From contig CAYWNA010000025.1 in NCBI GenBank assembly GCA_964459305.1, forward strand, positions 1-64,000: a stretch of 64,000 nucleotides of DNA, given 5' to 3'. The notes under the pieces are model-generated. The model was not told the origin of the DNA. It saw nothing but the letters and a program-made list of their open reading frames with translations, and did no database searches. This document shows, piece after piece, positions 9,287 to 18,414 of this stretch. Source of the stretch: CAYWNA01 sp964459305 (GTDB lineage: Bacteria > Planctomycetota > Planctomycetia > Pirellulales > Pirellulaceae). A program made the translations under genes and the position numbers. Within the stretch, counting starts at the first letter, position 1. The number at the start of each line of letters is the position of its first letter.

Positions 9287-9500
9287 TCAACTGTCGTTCA
9301 TCATGGATTCGAGTTGGCGGTAGCTCAGGAATAGCTGTAGGGATGCCCCGACTGTTCCTGAAAGTCCCATTTCTGATAAAAACGCTTGGCAGCGTCGTTC
9401 AGACAATCCAGGATCATCGCCACGAAAGCGAATGTCTCGCCGGCCTCAGTTTGACTCGGTTCCGCGTCGCCGAAGAAAACGACGGGGAGCCAGAAACGTC
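9287..9500 (-). pseudogene. Remnant of a GNAT acetyltransferase C-terminus
   Basis: Read on the minus strand, about 9327-9500 gives a coherent peptide containing VAMILDCLNDAAKRFYQKW and then DFQEQSGHPY, the usual end of GNAT acetyltransferases that pair with small antitoxins. The frame then hits TGA at 9324-9326. Shifting by one base gives LFLSYRQLESM and a stop at 9287-9289, the expected family ending. So a one-base deletion breaks the tail, and the N-terminal two thirds of the enzyme is absent, replaced by the membrane-protein gene. No start codon or RBS is present. Confidence 0.55.
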
Positions 9501-9514
9501 CAACGCGTACTCGC

Positions 9515-10351
9515 TCAGAAGTCGAACATATACCAGAAAAAGAGATGTTGATGCGCCTTGTCGTGCATCACAACCACGCCATACTCTGTGAAAACCCAGT
9601 GAGAAGAGACAAAAAACTCTGTTTCATTTGTCTGGGGAATTCGCCAAGAATCTGGCATTCGCTGCCAGAAGTACTGGACCTCGCGCGAGTCCTTGTCAAC
9701 TGGAGAAAGTTTCCATCGAGTGGTACATAAGTCTAGCAGTTCTGGCGAGGCCTTTGTTTGCCAATAGTACTCCTGATACCAGCCTCTTGATACACAGAAG
9801 ACCTTCAGTTGTTCGACTGGGATCTGTTTCTCTTCTGCAGCTTCAAGGATCTTCAGAAGCTCGTTTGGGTATTCGGATCGAGACTTTGGGTGCGACACCC
9901 TTGCCACTCGGAGGCTGCTGGTGACGGGGCCACCGACAGCGAACCATAGTACCGGAAGCAGCGTCACAGCCAACGCGCAGCAGACACTACGGAACCGTTT
10001 CCGCCGGTGCTTCCAGGCGGCAAGAAGAAACACCACGCCCGCTCCAAATGCAAGTGCGACACCCAGCATCACCGAATAGCCCAAGACCATGAAGCCCAGG
10101 ATGTCGTCACCCGCTTGGTAGTTGATGAAGCCGGCAATGATCAAGAGTTCCCCTCCAGTGAGCGCGAGGACAGTCCCTGCCATGTCGGGTCGCCTAGAGG
10201 CCAACAGCCAGACTGCGAACGCAATGGCTGCAACGACGCCGCAAATGGGCATGAGTCCCAAGACCCCGACAATCCCGGCTGTCACAAGCCAGGCGCCCAA
10301 CCATGAGAGTTGGTACCGCTCCTTATCCGGGCACTGATCGCCAGTGGTCAA
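9515..10351 (-). CDS. Predicted membrane protein of unknown function
   Basis: 278 residues. About four hydrophobic segments lie in the first ~140 residues (around 18-37, 40-55, 60-80, 85-110 and 120-140, some perhaps re-entrant), followed by a ~140-residue soluble C-terminal domain rich in aromatic residues (CVSRGWYQEYYWQ, FFVSSHWVFTEYGVVV). I recognise no family. The start is TTG and uncertain. It lies alone between the beta-helix gene and the GHL6-like gene; a decayed GNAT tail directly follows it, suggesting a past rearrangement at its 3' end. Confidence 0.6.
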   Translation of the reverse strand: MTTGDQCPDKERYQLSWLGAWLVTAGIVGVLGLMPICGVVAAIAFAVWLLASRRPDMAGTVLALTGGELLIIAGFINYQAGDDILGFMVLGYSVMLGVALAFGAGVVFLLAAWKHRRKRFRSVCCALAVTLLPVLWFAVGGPVTSSLRVARVSHPKSRSEYPNELLKILEAAEEKQIPVEQLKVFCVSRGWYQEYYWQTKASPELLDLCTTRWKLSPVDKDSREVQYFWQRMPDSWRIPQTNETEFFVSSHWVFTEYGVVVMHDKAHQHLFFWYMFDF

Positions 10352-10461
10352 AACGTCATTCGCTTTGGTAGAAGGCTGGGTGTCTTCGTCATCTCAAGGA
10401 TTGGACTAGACCTAACGTAACTGCGCTCGATAGTCTCTGAAGAAAGCAGGACGTCAATCTT

Positions 10462-12894
10462 CTATTCCCCATTCACCTGTAGAATTGCGTATTGAGTTTC
10501 ATCTGGCAGGCTGACCTGGACTACATTGCCCGCTTGCTCTATGGCCGCCGGTTGGTCGTTGGTGGGAGTCCACCAGCTTGCCGTCGCAATTCTGATCCCG
10601 GCCGGGAAGTGAAGTGCCAGGCGAGTCTTCTGCGTCGTGCCCATGTCATGGCAGATCGCATGTACCCAAAATCGCTGCGGCGAGGACTGACGAAAAGCGG
10701 TCAGTTCCCAGACGTCACTGGCCGGTTCGATCCATAGGATTGGTTGCACGTGTTTTTGCAACGCGGCAACCATTTCCCTTCCGTCGTTACACCAAACCAC
10801 GCGGCCCTCGCCGACCTCTGAAATATGCGGTGGAGTCACTCCCAACTGGTCTGTCAAGAGCGACGTGGGACGCAGCCGACCGATCGGGTCGTACCAGCCC
10901 ACGTCAGGCGTGGCGATCAGCGTGCCGCCTTGCCTGACCCAGCCAGCGAGCGCGTCGGTCTCGTCCTGCGTCAGGCAAGAGATGCCCTCGGCGAGGATTG
11001 CCTGGTACGGCGTCAGGTCCAGGGTCGGCAGGTCGAGGTCTCGAACCGGCTCGACAGGAACCTGCGCCGTCCGCAGTGTTTCCAAATGCGACGGCACAAG
11101 TCGGCGTCCGAAATAGTTGCGCGTACGCGTGGAGAACAGCGAAATGACGTTGGCCCATCGTCGAGCCTCGGCGGCTTGGTCGAGCCAGCGACCGGCCAGC
11201 CGCTGATATTGGCTGAGTGTCTCCAGCGCCGGCGACGGTTGTTCGAAACCGTAGAACACGATCCACGGTCGGGCTCCGTAGGCCAGCGATGCCGCACACA
11301 ACGCGGCGATTGTCTCGGGCGGACGTAACTGAGTGAAGTCGCGTTCCTGGAAGGTCCCGATGTAGTTCCACAATGGTCGGCCGCGAGCCAGAGCTTGCCC
11401 GAGAAGCATTTTGTCGGACATGCCCGCGGCGGTCAGACTGCGCGATTCAGACAATACGGCGTCTTCGTGTCGGTACTGCATGTCGGTCGCCAACAGCCAA
11501 CTGCGGTACCGATACTGGGTGTTGGCCAGCAGGACGATATCCGGTTTGACCTGTCGTAAGCCCGCGCGGAACCGTTCGGTAGCGTCTGCCCACACTCGAT
11601 TTCGCCAATGGATCCACAAACGAAACAGATCGCCGTCGGTCGTCGGAATCCGCATCGCGTTGAGGTCGGTGATGCCGAACGAATCCCTGGCTTTGTCGGG
11701 ACCGAATCGGCGAGCCACGTACTTCGCAAAACCGCTTTGACAGGACTCGCAGTAACACGTCGGCTTGCCTTGGGCTGTTTTCAGGAACTCGTTGTTGTCG
11801 AGCATGATCCCGTCAGGGTTCCAACGAGTGACCAACTCGCGGGTGTAACGAAGCGTGTAGTCCAGTGCTGGTGTTGACGGGCACAGCCAAGCGCTGCCGT
11901 AGTTGAGGATCGGGGTGCCGGTCTGGTCGACCTGTCGCCAATCCGGATGTTGTTCTGTCAGGTCGCCTGATTGCCAGAAGGGCGCATGGCCGCAGTGCAT
12001 GATGCTGCTGTACAGCAAGATACGAAACCCGGCGGATCGATAGCTCTTCAGAGCCTGCTCGAACGTGTTCTCGTCGATGGCGTGGGCATCGTCGTCGCCA
12101 TATCGAGCGGTGATGGCATTGTGGGCGTTCGGCGGCAATAGAATGATCGTATTGAATCCGAACTCCCGACTCAGCCGCTTGGCCCAGGTGTCATGTTGCC
12201 GGATCGCCAGCGTCTGCGTGCGTCCCCATGGCTGCACCACCCGCGCCGACCACAACCATCCGCCGGCCGGCGGCTCCGCAGGCAAAGGAAGGTCGGCAGG
12301 CAGAGGCGCGACGCCGGACGGCCCAGTTGGCTTCATCAGGGGCGTGCGCGAGCCATCGCGAGCCTCGATAGCGACATCGGTCCACACGACTTCCACGGGA
12401 AAGTTCGTGACCCATTTGCGCACCCAAACACCCAGCTCGATGATCAATTCTCGGCTTTGCCGAATCTGGCCTTCGTCGATCGCCAGACGCACTCTTCGCA
12501 ATTCAGGCCGACCGCCGGCAACGTCGGCTGACCACACTACGTGGCCATTGACGCGCACTTCCGCAAAGATGTGGCCGGCCGTCGGCCCCGTGAAATCATC
12601 GGCAATTTGTAGGGAAAGGCCGAAGCCTTCGGCACCGGCGACGGGGACGGTGCATTGCACTCTACCGTATGCCACCGGGTGAACCTCAGCGTGCGATGGC
12701 AACCTGATCACGAAAGCCTGCTGCAACTTGCCTGCGCGAAAATCCGGCCGCGCTTCTTCGGCGATGTGCCATGGAGCACCGTCCTCATGAGTTGTCCACG
12801 TTGCGGCAACAGACACTGATGACACACTGCAGAGAATTCCCACAATCGCCATGCCCAAGAAGTAAACGATGTTGAGTTCCGCCACGGTTTTCAT
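10462..12894 (-). CDS. Secreted GH42/GHL6-like glycoside hydrolase
   Basis: Long exported protein (about 810 residues from the ATG at 12894, where a signal peptide begins; an upstream ATG at 12945 would add 17 residues before it). The central region is a beta/alpha-barrel with WSARVVQPWG, FNTIILLPPN and a catalytic-type strand DGIMLDNNEF followed by a Cys motif (CYCESC), as in the hypothetical GHL6/GH42 clans. A flavodoxin-like beta-galactosidase trimerisation domain (YQAILAEGISCLTQDETDAL, GGTLIATPDVG) comes next, and a small beta domain ends the protein. Predicted to hydrolyse a glycan outside the cytoplasm; the sugar is unknown. Confidence 0.75.
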   Translation of the reverse strand: MKTVAELNIVYFLGMAIVGILCSVSSVSVAATWTTHEDGAPWHIAEEARPDFRAGKLQQAFVIRLPSHAEVHPVAYGRVQCTVPVAGAEGFGLSLQIADDFTGPTAGHIFAEVRVNGHVVWSADVAGGRPELRRVRLAIDEGQIRQSRELIIELGVWVRKWVTNFPVEVVWTDVAIEARDGSRTPLMKPTGPSGVAPLPADLPLPAEPPAGGWLWSARVVQPWGRTQTLAIRQHDTWAKRLSREFGFNTIILLPPNAHNAITARYGDDDAHAIDENTFEQALKSYRSAGFRILLYSSIMHCGHAPFWQSGDLTEQHPDWRQVDQTGTPILNYGSAWLCPSTPALDYTLRYTRELVTRWNPDGIMLDNNEFLKTAQGKPTCYCESCQSGFAKYVARRFGPDKARDSFGITDLNAMRIPTTDGDLFRLWIHWRNRVWADATERFRAGLRQVKPDIVLLANTQYRYRSWLLATDMQYRHEDAVLSESRSLTAAGMSDKMLLGQALARGRPLWNYIGTFQERDFTQLRPPETIAALCAASLAYGARPWIVFYGFEQPSPALETLSQYQRLAGRWLDQAAEARRWANVISLFSTRTRNYFGRRLVPSHLETLRTAQVPVEPVRDLDLPTLDLTPYQAILAEGISCLTQDETDALAGWVRQGGTLIATPDVGWYDPIGRLRPTSLLTDQLGVTPPHISEVGEGRVVWCNDGREMVAALQKHVQPILWIEPASDVWELTAFRQSSPQRFWVHAICHDMGTTQKTRLALHFPAGIRIATASWWTPTNDQPAAIEQAGNVVQVSLPDETQYAILQVNGE

Positions 12895-13223
12895 TTTGGG
12901 GTTCTGTTGGATTTGTGTCATTTTCGATAGTCCAAACATTTCCAAAGTCGATTATACGCGCCCGGAACACGCCCGGTAGATACGAGAAGTGATCGCAGCG
13001 AATTGAAGACGCAGCGATGTTCGAGTCGTGCTACGTGTAGCTCCAGCTTGCAGCAGTGGCGGTCGTCCGGGATCGGTTTGTGCCATCTTTGCCCCCCAAA
13101 TGGCAAGCGTTTCTTGAAATGGCCCCGTATACAGGTAGACTCAACAGGGTGTTGAACGTGGATGGCTCCGCAATTGCATCAAACTGGAACTCTCGACTTG
13201 TCTTCTTGCGCGAGGTATCGGCC

Positions 13224-14132
13224 ATGAAATGTCAATCGGCCAACCTGGGCGGCTCCCGGCGGGAGTTTGTCAAAACGATGGTGGCGTCTGCGGCCGGGCT
13301 GGCCGCCGGCGGCAGCGCCCCGGCAGTCGCCGCGAGCGGGCCCGACGACTCCGCGGGCAAAACGGTCCGCGACAGGCTTTGGCTCTGGTCGGTCTTCGCC
13401 GGCGGAGACAACAAGTACGGGCTGCCCAAGCCGTCGCGAATGACCCCGGCCGAGGCCGCTTTCTATCTTGGCATCCCCAACCTGTTTTTCATCCGTTCCG
13501 GTGGGATCCCGCCGCTGGAGATGTTCGACCAGTACGCCGTCTCGTTCCGACCCCTGAAGCGGGTCAACTGGTCGCTGGTCGGGGCAGGAGGAAAAACCGC
13601 CGAAGACGAACGGAAACGCGCGCTGGAGCTGGCCGGTCGTTTCCCGAATATCACCGGTTTCATCATGGACGATTTTTTCCACAAAGACGGCACCGGTTCA
13701 CTTACGCCCGAAGAGCTAAAGGAACTGCGAAAACAGTTGGTGATCAATGGGCGGAAGCGGGATTTGTACGTGGTCGTGTACCAGCATCTGATGGAACTCC
13801 CCATCCAGAAGCACCTTCAGTACTGCGACAAGATTACCTACTGGACTTGGTGGTCCGAACGACTGGCGGACTTGGAGAAGAATTTCGAGCGGCTGGCGAA
13901 ACTGGCTCCAGACCATGGCAAGCTGCTGGGCTGCTACATGTGGGATTATCCCAATCGCGCCGCCGTGCCGCTGGAGCGGATGAAGCATCAATGCAAGCTG
14001 GGTCTCCGTTGGCTCGGCGAAGGCCGGATCGAAGGCATGATCTTCTTGGGCAGCACCGTCTGCGACCTGGAGCTCGATGTGGTAGAGTGGGTCCGCCGCT
14101 GGATTGCGGAGAACGGCGATCAACCGGTCTGA
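13224..14132 (+). CDS. Tat-exported protein of unknown function
   Basis: 302 residues from the ATG at 13224 (GAGG about 8 nt before it); the open frame extends further 5' without support. The N-terminus is a twin-arginine signal (SRREFVKTMV followed by an Ala/Gly-rich stretch). The mature part has TIM-barrel-like beta/alpha character (DRLWLWSVFAGG, ITGFIMDDFF, ITYWTWW, LLGCYMWDYP). The acidic pair in FIMDDFF could be catalytic, as in glycoside-hydrolase-like barrels. It precedes the MttB-family gene by 51 bp on the same strand and may be the first gene of that operon. I do not recognise a named family. Confidence 0.7.
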   Translation: MKCQSANLGGSRREFVKTMVASAAGLAAGGSAPAVAASGPDDSAGKTVRDRLWLWSVFAGGDNKYGLPKPSRMTPAEAAFYLGIPNLFFIRSGGIPPLEMFDQYAVSFRPLKRVNWSLVGAGGKTAEDERKRALELAGRFPNITGFIMDDFFHKDGTGSLTPEELKELRKQLVINGRKRDLYVVVYQHLMELPIQKHLQYCDKITYWTWWSERLADLEKNFERLAKLAPDHGKLLGCYMWDYPNRAAVPLERMKHQCKLGLRWLGEGRIEGMIFLGSTVCDLELDVVEWVRRWIAENGDQPV

Positions 14133-14183
14133 GAGAAACTGGGCGATTTGGCTTCAAATTCATCATAGGCGATCACAACTGCC

Positions 14184-15671
14184 ATGTTATCTGCGACGGA
14201 AAGTGAAACGCTGCGGGACAAGACGTATCAACTGCTCTGGGACGCGGGCATGAAGATCGAGAGCGAGCGAATTCGCTCCGCCATGCTCGAAGCTGGTTGC
14301 CAGGAGGCCCCTTCCGGGAGAATCCGTATTCCCAAGCAGATCATCGAGGAGATGACGGCCGTCCAGAAGAAGACGCAAGAGCAGGACGATCGCGACCAGG
14401 AACTTCATCTGCGGTGCGGCGTCGATTGGGCGCACCACATCATCTGGCATGACAAGCAGGAAGAAATCCGACAGGCATTGCAGTCCGGGCTGCTGATGTC
14501 CGCCTTCGACTGCGGTCCAACGACGTACTATGATTATGCCAATCAGAGGCCGGTTCCTGTGGATACGGATATCTTCGTCACCGCGAAGAAATTCGCCCAG
14601 GCGACACCGGAGATCGGATACATCAGCACCTGGTACCGGCAGGACGTACCCCCAGCGATCGAACGGATCGAGTCGCTCGTGCTGGCCCTGAAGTACACGG
14701 ACAAGGTCGATGGCATCGAAGCCATCGAGCCGTCGGTGATAAAGTATCTGAAAGAAATCAGTGAAATCATCACCGAGCGTCCCGGCGATTCGAGCTATCT
14801 GGCCGGCTCCGAGTGTATCACGTCGCCGTTGATTCTGGAGAGCAGGTCAGCCGCGGATATCGTGGAGAGGAAAGCTCGAGGAATCCATCGCTACCATGTC
14901 GCCTCGATGCCCACGATCGGAGTATCGACTCCGGTGACCATCGCCGGCTCGGTCGTGATGGAAGCGGCGGAGATCCTGGGCGGGATGGTGGCATGCTTTG
15001 TGATGGACCCCGGGTCCGACCTGAGCGGCCGGGCCATCTCGCTGGTGGTCGACATGCGAAACGGCAACAGCACATCATCGGGCCCCGAGCCCACGTTGGT
15101 GAACCTCGCCGTGCGCGAGCTGTTCGACACCTGGTGGGGCGGGCACCTCTGGGTGGAAGTTTTCTTCAGCCCTTACGCGAAGCGTCCCGGCTTGCAGGCC
15201 GCAACGGAGAACTTCTACGGCTTGTGGCGGTACTCGAAGCTGCTGGGCAATCCCCACATCCCGTACCCGGGCATGGGAACGCTCAACAGCGGCGGCACGG
15301 GCTGTTTCGTCCAATTCATGCTGGACATGGAAATCCGCAGATCACAGTTCGCCATGGAGAAGGGGTTCTCGATCGACGACGAAACGCTGCCCGTTGCGGA
15401 AATCTGCGAGGCAACGACGGCCGACCGCGATTTTCTGGCCAGCGAGCACACGCTGAAGCACTACCGCGACTTGTGGACCTCGCCGCTGTTTCTGACCGAA
15501 AGTCCTGATCCGGCACGATGGGCGGGCGATGAAAAGGCCATCCTCGATAAGTGCAACCAGTTGTGGCGGGAAAACCTCAAGAACTACGAGCCTCCACAAT
15601 GGCCCGAAGAGAAAACTAGGGCAATGGAAGACGTGCTGGCCAGGGCGAAGCGGGAGTTTTCGGTCGCCTAG
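14184..15671 (+). CDS. MttB-family (trimethylamine methyltransferase-like) protein
   Basis: 495 residues resembling the non-pyrrolysine branch of the MttB superfamily. The diagnostic motif ASMPTIGVSTPVTIAGSVV is present, as are the LARGI-like and GSEC segments and the C-terminal GTGCFVQFMLD region. Characterised members (for example glycine-betaine methyltransferases) move a methyl group from a quaternary amine to a corrinoid protein in the cytosol. The reading frame is uninterrupted, so no in-frame amber (pyrrolysine) codon is involved. No corrinoid protein or reactivase gene lies nearby. It opens a tightly spaced plus-strand cluster with E1, aminotransferase, URO-D and SDR genes. Confidence 0.88.
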   Translation: MLSATESETLRDKTYQLLWDAGMKIESERIRSAMLEAGCQEAPSGRIRIPKQIIEEMTAVQKKTQEQDDRDQELHLRCGVDWAHHIIWHDKQEEIRQALQSGLLMSAFDCGPTTYYDYANQRPVPVDTDIFVTAKKFAQATPEIGYISTWYRQDVPPAIERIESLVLALKYTDKVDGIEAIEPSVIKYLKEISEIITERPGDSSYLAGSECITSPLILESRSAADIVERKARGIHRYHVASMPTIGVSTPVTIAGSVVMEAAEILGGMVACFVMDPGSDLSGRAISLVVDMRNGNSTSSGPEPTLVNLAVRELFDTWWGGHLWVEVFFSPYAKRPGLQAATENFYGLWRYSKLLGNPHIPYPGMGTLNSGGTGCFVQFMLDMEIRRSQFAMEKGFSIDDETLPVAEICEATTADRDFLASEHTLKHYRDLWTSPLFLTESPDPARWAGDEKAILDKCNQLWRENLKNYEPPQWPEEKTRAMEDVLARAKREFSVA

Positions 15672-15706
15672 ACACGGCGGTGGAAGTATGTAAGGGAATC
15701 GAATCC

Positions 15707-16687
15707 ATGATCGATGTCTCCAAAGAAACCATGCTCGATATGCTGCGGGTGATGTATCTCATCCGTGGCTTCGAGTTGAAAATGCAGGATCTTTTCCAGG
15801 CAAAGGCGTTGGCCGGGGACTTCCTCGGAGCCCTGCATTCTTATGAGGGCGAGGAAGCCGTTGCAGCGGGTGTTGGAGCTTGTCTGCGAAAGGACGATTA
15901 CGTGTTCAGTACCCATCGTGGACATGGCCATGCCATCGCCAAGGGTTTGGATTTGAACGGGATGGTCGCGGAACTGCTCGGCAAAGAAACCGGCTCCTCT
16001 CGTGGGCGGGGCGGATCCATGCATTTGTTCGACCCGGAGATCGGATTGATGGGCGGCAACGGCATCGTCGGAGGTGGGCTGGTGCTGGCTCTAGGGTCGG
16101 CCTACTCCGCACTGTACCGTGGCACCGATCAAGTGACGGTCTGTTTCTTCGGCGACGGTGCGGCCAGTCAAGGCAGTTTTCACGAATCGCTGAACATGGC
16201 GGCCATCGAGAAGTATCCCATTCTCTACGTCTGCGAGAACAATATGTATGCCGCGACCACACCTGTCAGCAAGAATTGTCCACTGGAGAATATCGCCGAT
16301 CGTGCCGCCGCCTTCGGCTTCCCGGGCAAGGCTGTGGATGGCAACGACGTTTTGGCCGTCTACGAGGTGGCGTCCGAAGCGATTGCCAGGGCGCGGGCCG
16401 GCGACGGGCCCACTTTGGTGGAGTGCAAGACCTACCGCCATCGCCCGCACTGCATGGCGTTTTCCGACTCCGAAGACCGCGGCACCGAAGAAATCGAAGC
16501 GTGGAAGGCCCGTGACCCCATCCCTCGGCTGGAATCGCGATTGCTGGCCGACAATGCCGCGACACGAGACCAGGTCGATCGACTACGAGCGGAAGTGCAA
16601 ACATGCTTGACTGAGGCCGTCGAATTCGGAATGAACAGCGAGTTTCCCAGCCCTGAGACCGTCGCCCACGGACTCTGGGCCGATTGA
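15707..16687 (+). CDS. Thiamine-diphosphate-dependent dehydrogenase E1 component, alpha subunit
   Basis: 326 residues from the ATG at 15707 (AAGGGA about 9 nt upstream; an upstream GTG at 15680 is less likely). Matches E1-alpha of the pyruvate/acetoin/branched-chain 2-oxo acid type: STHRGHGH at about 68-75, GRGGSMH, and the ThDP-Mg motif GDGAASQG beginning at about 149 and ending in CENN near 179. E1 decarboxylates a 2-oxo acid or cleaves an acetoin-like substrate. The beta subunit follows after 16 bp. No E2 or E3 gene is in the window, so this pair may act alone or borrow E2/E3 encoded elsewhere. Confidence 0.92.
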   Translation: MIDVSKETMLDMLRVMYLIRGFELKMQDLFQAKALAGDFLGALHSYEGEEAVAAGVGACLRKDDYVFSTHRGHGHAIAKGLDLNGMVAELLGKETGSSRGRGGSMHLFDPEIGLMGGNGIVGGGLVLALGSAYSALYRGTDQVTVCFFGDGAASQGSFHESLNMAAIEKYPILYVCENNMYAATTPVSKNCPLENIADRAAAFGFPGKAVDGNDVLAVYEVASEAIARARAGDGPTLVECKTYRHRPHCMAFSDSEDRGTEEIEAWKARDPIPRLESRLLADNAATRDQVDRLRAEVQTCLTEAVEFGMNSEFPSPETVAHGLWAD

Positions 16688-16703
16688 GTAAGGACAGACA
16701 TCG

Positions 16704-17687
16704 ATGCCAACATTGAGACTCCCGGCGGCCATGTGCCAAGCCTTTGACGAGGAACTTCAGAGGGACGATCGCGTCTGTCTGTTCGGGGAAGACGTAGGAG
16801 CGTTTGGCGGGGTATTTAGCACATCGGGTTCGTTGCAGCAGAAGTACGGCAAACGCCGCGTGTTCGACACACCTTTGTCGGAAGCAGCCATCATCGGCAC
16901 TGCCGTTGGCGCGGCCATGAGCGGCTTGCGGCCTGTGGCCGAGATTATGTACGTCGATTTCATGACCGTGGGCATGGACCCATTGATCAACCAAGCGGCC
17001 AAGCTGCGGTACATGTCGGGCGGTCAGTTGACGCTTCCGCTGGTTGTTTTCACACAGTGTGGTGGAGGCACGTCGGAGGCGGCCCAGCATTCGCAATGCC
17101 TAGAAGCATGGTTTGTGCACACACCGGGGTTGAAGGTCGCCATGCCCGCCACCGTCTACGACGCCAAGGGACTCTTGAAGGCATCGATCCGCGACGACAA
17201 TCCCGTCGTCTTCATCTGGCACAAGTTACTTTATGACTTGGAGGAGGATATTCCCGACGGTGAATGCTTGGTTCCACTCGGCCAGGCGGCCGTTCGTCGC
17301 GGCGGGACCGACGTGACGCTGGTGGCCACTTCATTGATGGTTCGTCGGGCGATGTCCGCCGCCGAGCAACTCTTCGGCGAAGTCAGTATCGAAGTGATCG
17401 ACCCGCGGACTCTCGTCCCGCTGGACATAGATACTATCCTGGCCTCTGTAGCCAAGACCGGACGACTGCTGGTGGTTCACGAGGCTCCCGTCTGTGGCGG
17501 CATCGGGGGCGAGATTGTCCGACAGGTCGCCGAGAATGCCTTCGATCGATTGAGCGGTCCCCCGGTGGTTCTGGGTGGAGCCAACCTGCCGATGCCCTTC
17601 ACCCAGGTGCTCGAAAGTGCCTGCATCCCGCAGGAAGAGGATATCGTTCGCGCCGCGAGGAAAATGGTAAAGTCGCAGGATGGCTGA
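16704..17687 (+). CDS. Thiamine-diphosphate-dependent dehydrogenase E1 component, beta subunit
   Basis: 327 residues, the normal length for E1-beta. Shows LFGEDVGAFGGVF, then FDTPLSEAAIIGTAVGAAM and AEIMYVDFM, and the C-terminal transketolase-like domain with IDPRTLVPLDIDTI and HEAPVCGGIGGEI. It forms the alpha2beta2 thiamine enzyme with the upstream gene. GTAAGGAC precedes the ATG. The last codons overlap by 8 bp the CBM9-like gene that starts at 17680, implying translation coupling within the operon. Confidence 0.92.
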   Translation: MPTLRLPAAMCQAFDEELQRDDRVCLFGEDVGAFGGVFSTSGSLQQKYGKRRVFDTPLSEAAIIGTAVGAAMSGLRPVAEIMYVDFMTVGMDPLINQAAKLRYMSGGQLTLPLVVFTQCGGGTSEAAQHSQCLEAWFVHTPGLKVAMPATVYDAKGLLKASIRDDNPVVFIWHKLLYDLEEDIPDGECLVPLGQAAVRRGGTDVTLVATSLMVRRAMSAAEQLFGEVSIEVIDPRTLVPLDIDTILASVAKTGRLLVVHEAPVCGGIGGEIVRQVAENAFDRLSGPPVVLGGANLPMPFTQVLESACIPQEEDIVRAARKMVKSQDG

Positions 17688-18369
17688 TCTCATGAAACCT
17701 AAAGAGACTTACGACTGTCACTACATCGCTCAGCCGATCAAGATCGACGGCGTGCCAAACGAGCCCCAGTGGCAGCGGGCGGACCTGGTAGACTTCAGGA
17801 TCCCCGTTGCCCTGGAAAAACCGCTGAGCAAGACCGAGGGCCGGCTGCTGTGGGACGAACACTACCTTTACGTCGCTTTCAAGGCTTACGACAAAGACAT
17901 CTATAGTTATCTTACCGAACGGGATTCCCCTACATGCCACGAGGACGTGTTGGAGGTATTCCTCAAGACGCATCCGAAGGAAGAGCCCTACTACAACTTC
18001 GAAATCAACGCCTTGAACACCGTGTACGACGCGTTCAACGTGAAGAGAAATGCCGGCGGACCAGACCATCACCGCTGGAGCCGGTGGAATTGCCAGGGGC
18101 TCAAATCGGCAGTGGTAATCAAAGGAACCTTGAACAACTGCGAAGACATCGACGAATACTGGCAGCTCGAGGTGGCCATCCCCTTCGGCGGTCTGTCCAC
18201 GCTCGAAGGCCGGCCACCGGTTGCCGGAGACGAATGGTCGTTCCACCTGGCACGCTACGACTACTCCGTCTATTTGCCTGACGGCGTCGAGCTGTCTTCT
18301 TGTGCTCCATTGTCAGAGGTTGATTTCCATCGCTACGAAGACTGGATCACGTTGCGGTTTGTGCGTTAG
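17680..18369 (+). CDS. CBM9/DOMON-like protein without a signal peptide
   Basis: 229 residues with the pattern of carbohydrate-binding module family 9-like proteins: IKIDGVPNEPQWQRAD at the start, LLWDEHYLYVAFKAYDKDI, EDVLEVFLKT, YYNFEINALNTVYDAF, YWQLEVAIPF and a final WITLRFVR strand. These modules bind sugars or haem and are normally found on secreted enzymes. Here it is alone, lacks an export signal, and is wedged by an 8-bp overlap between the E1-beta and aminotransferase genes, so a cytosolic binding or enzymatic role in the pathway is possible. Function is inferred from fold pattern only. Confidence 0.75.
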   Translation: MADLMKPKETYDCHYIAQPIKIDGVPNEPQWQRADLVDFRIPVALEKPLSKTEGRLLWDEHYLYVAFKAYDKDIYSYLTERDSPTCHEDVLEVFLKTHPKEEPYYNFEINALNTVYDAFNVKRNAGGPDHHRWSRWNCQGLKSAVVIKGTLNNCEDIDEYWQLEVAIPFGGLSTLEGRPPVAGDEWSFHLARYDYSVYLPDGVELSSCAPLSEVDFHRYEDWITLRFVR

Positions 18370-18414
18370 AACGGGACGAGAGTGGAGGGACCGCGGATTA
18401 GAGAGGTAATAGCC

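Noticed and set aside
9343..9591. 82-codon plus-strand frame
   Set aside because: No RBS or domain; the opposite strand carries the GNAT remnant and the end of a membrane-protein gene.
14184..15671. Possible pyrrolysine-containing MttB
   Set aside because: The reading frame has full family length with no in-frame TAG, and no pyl genes are present.
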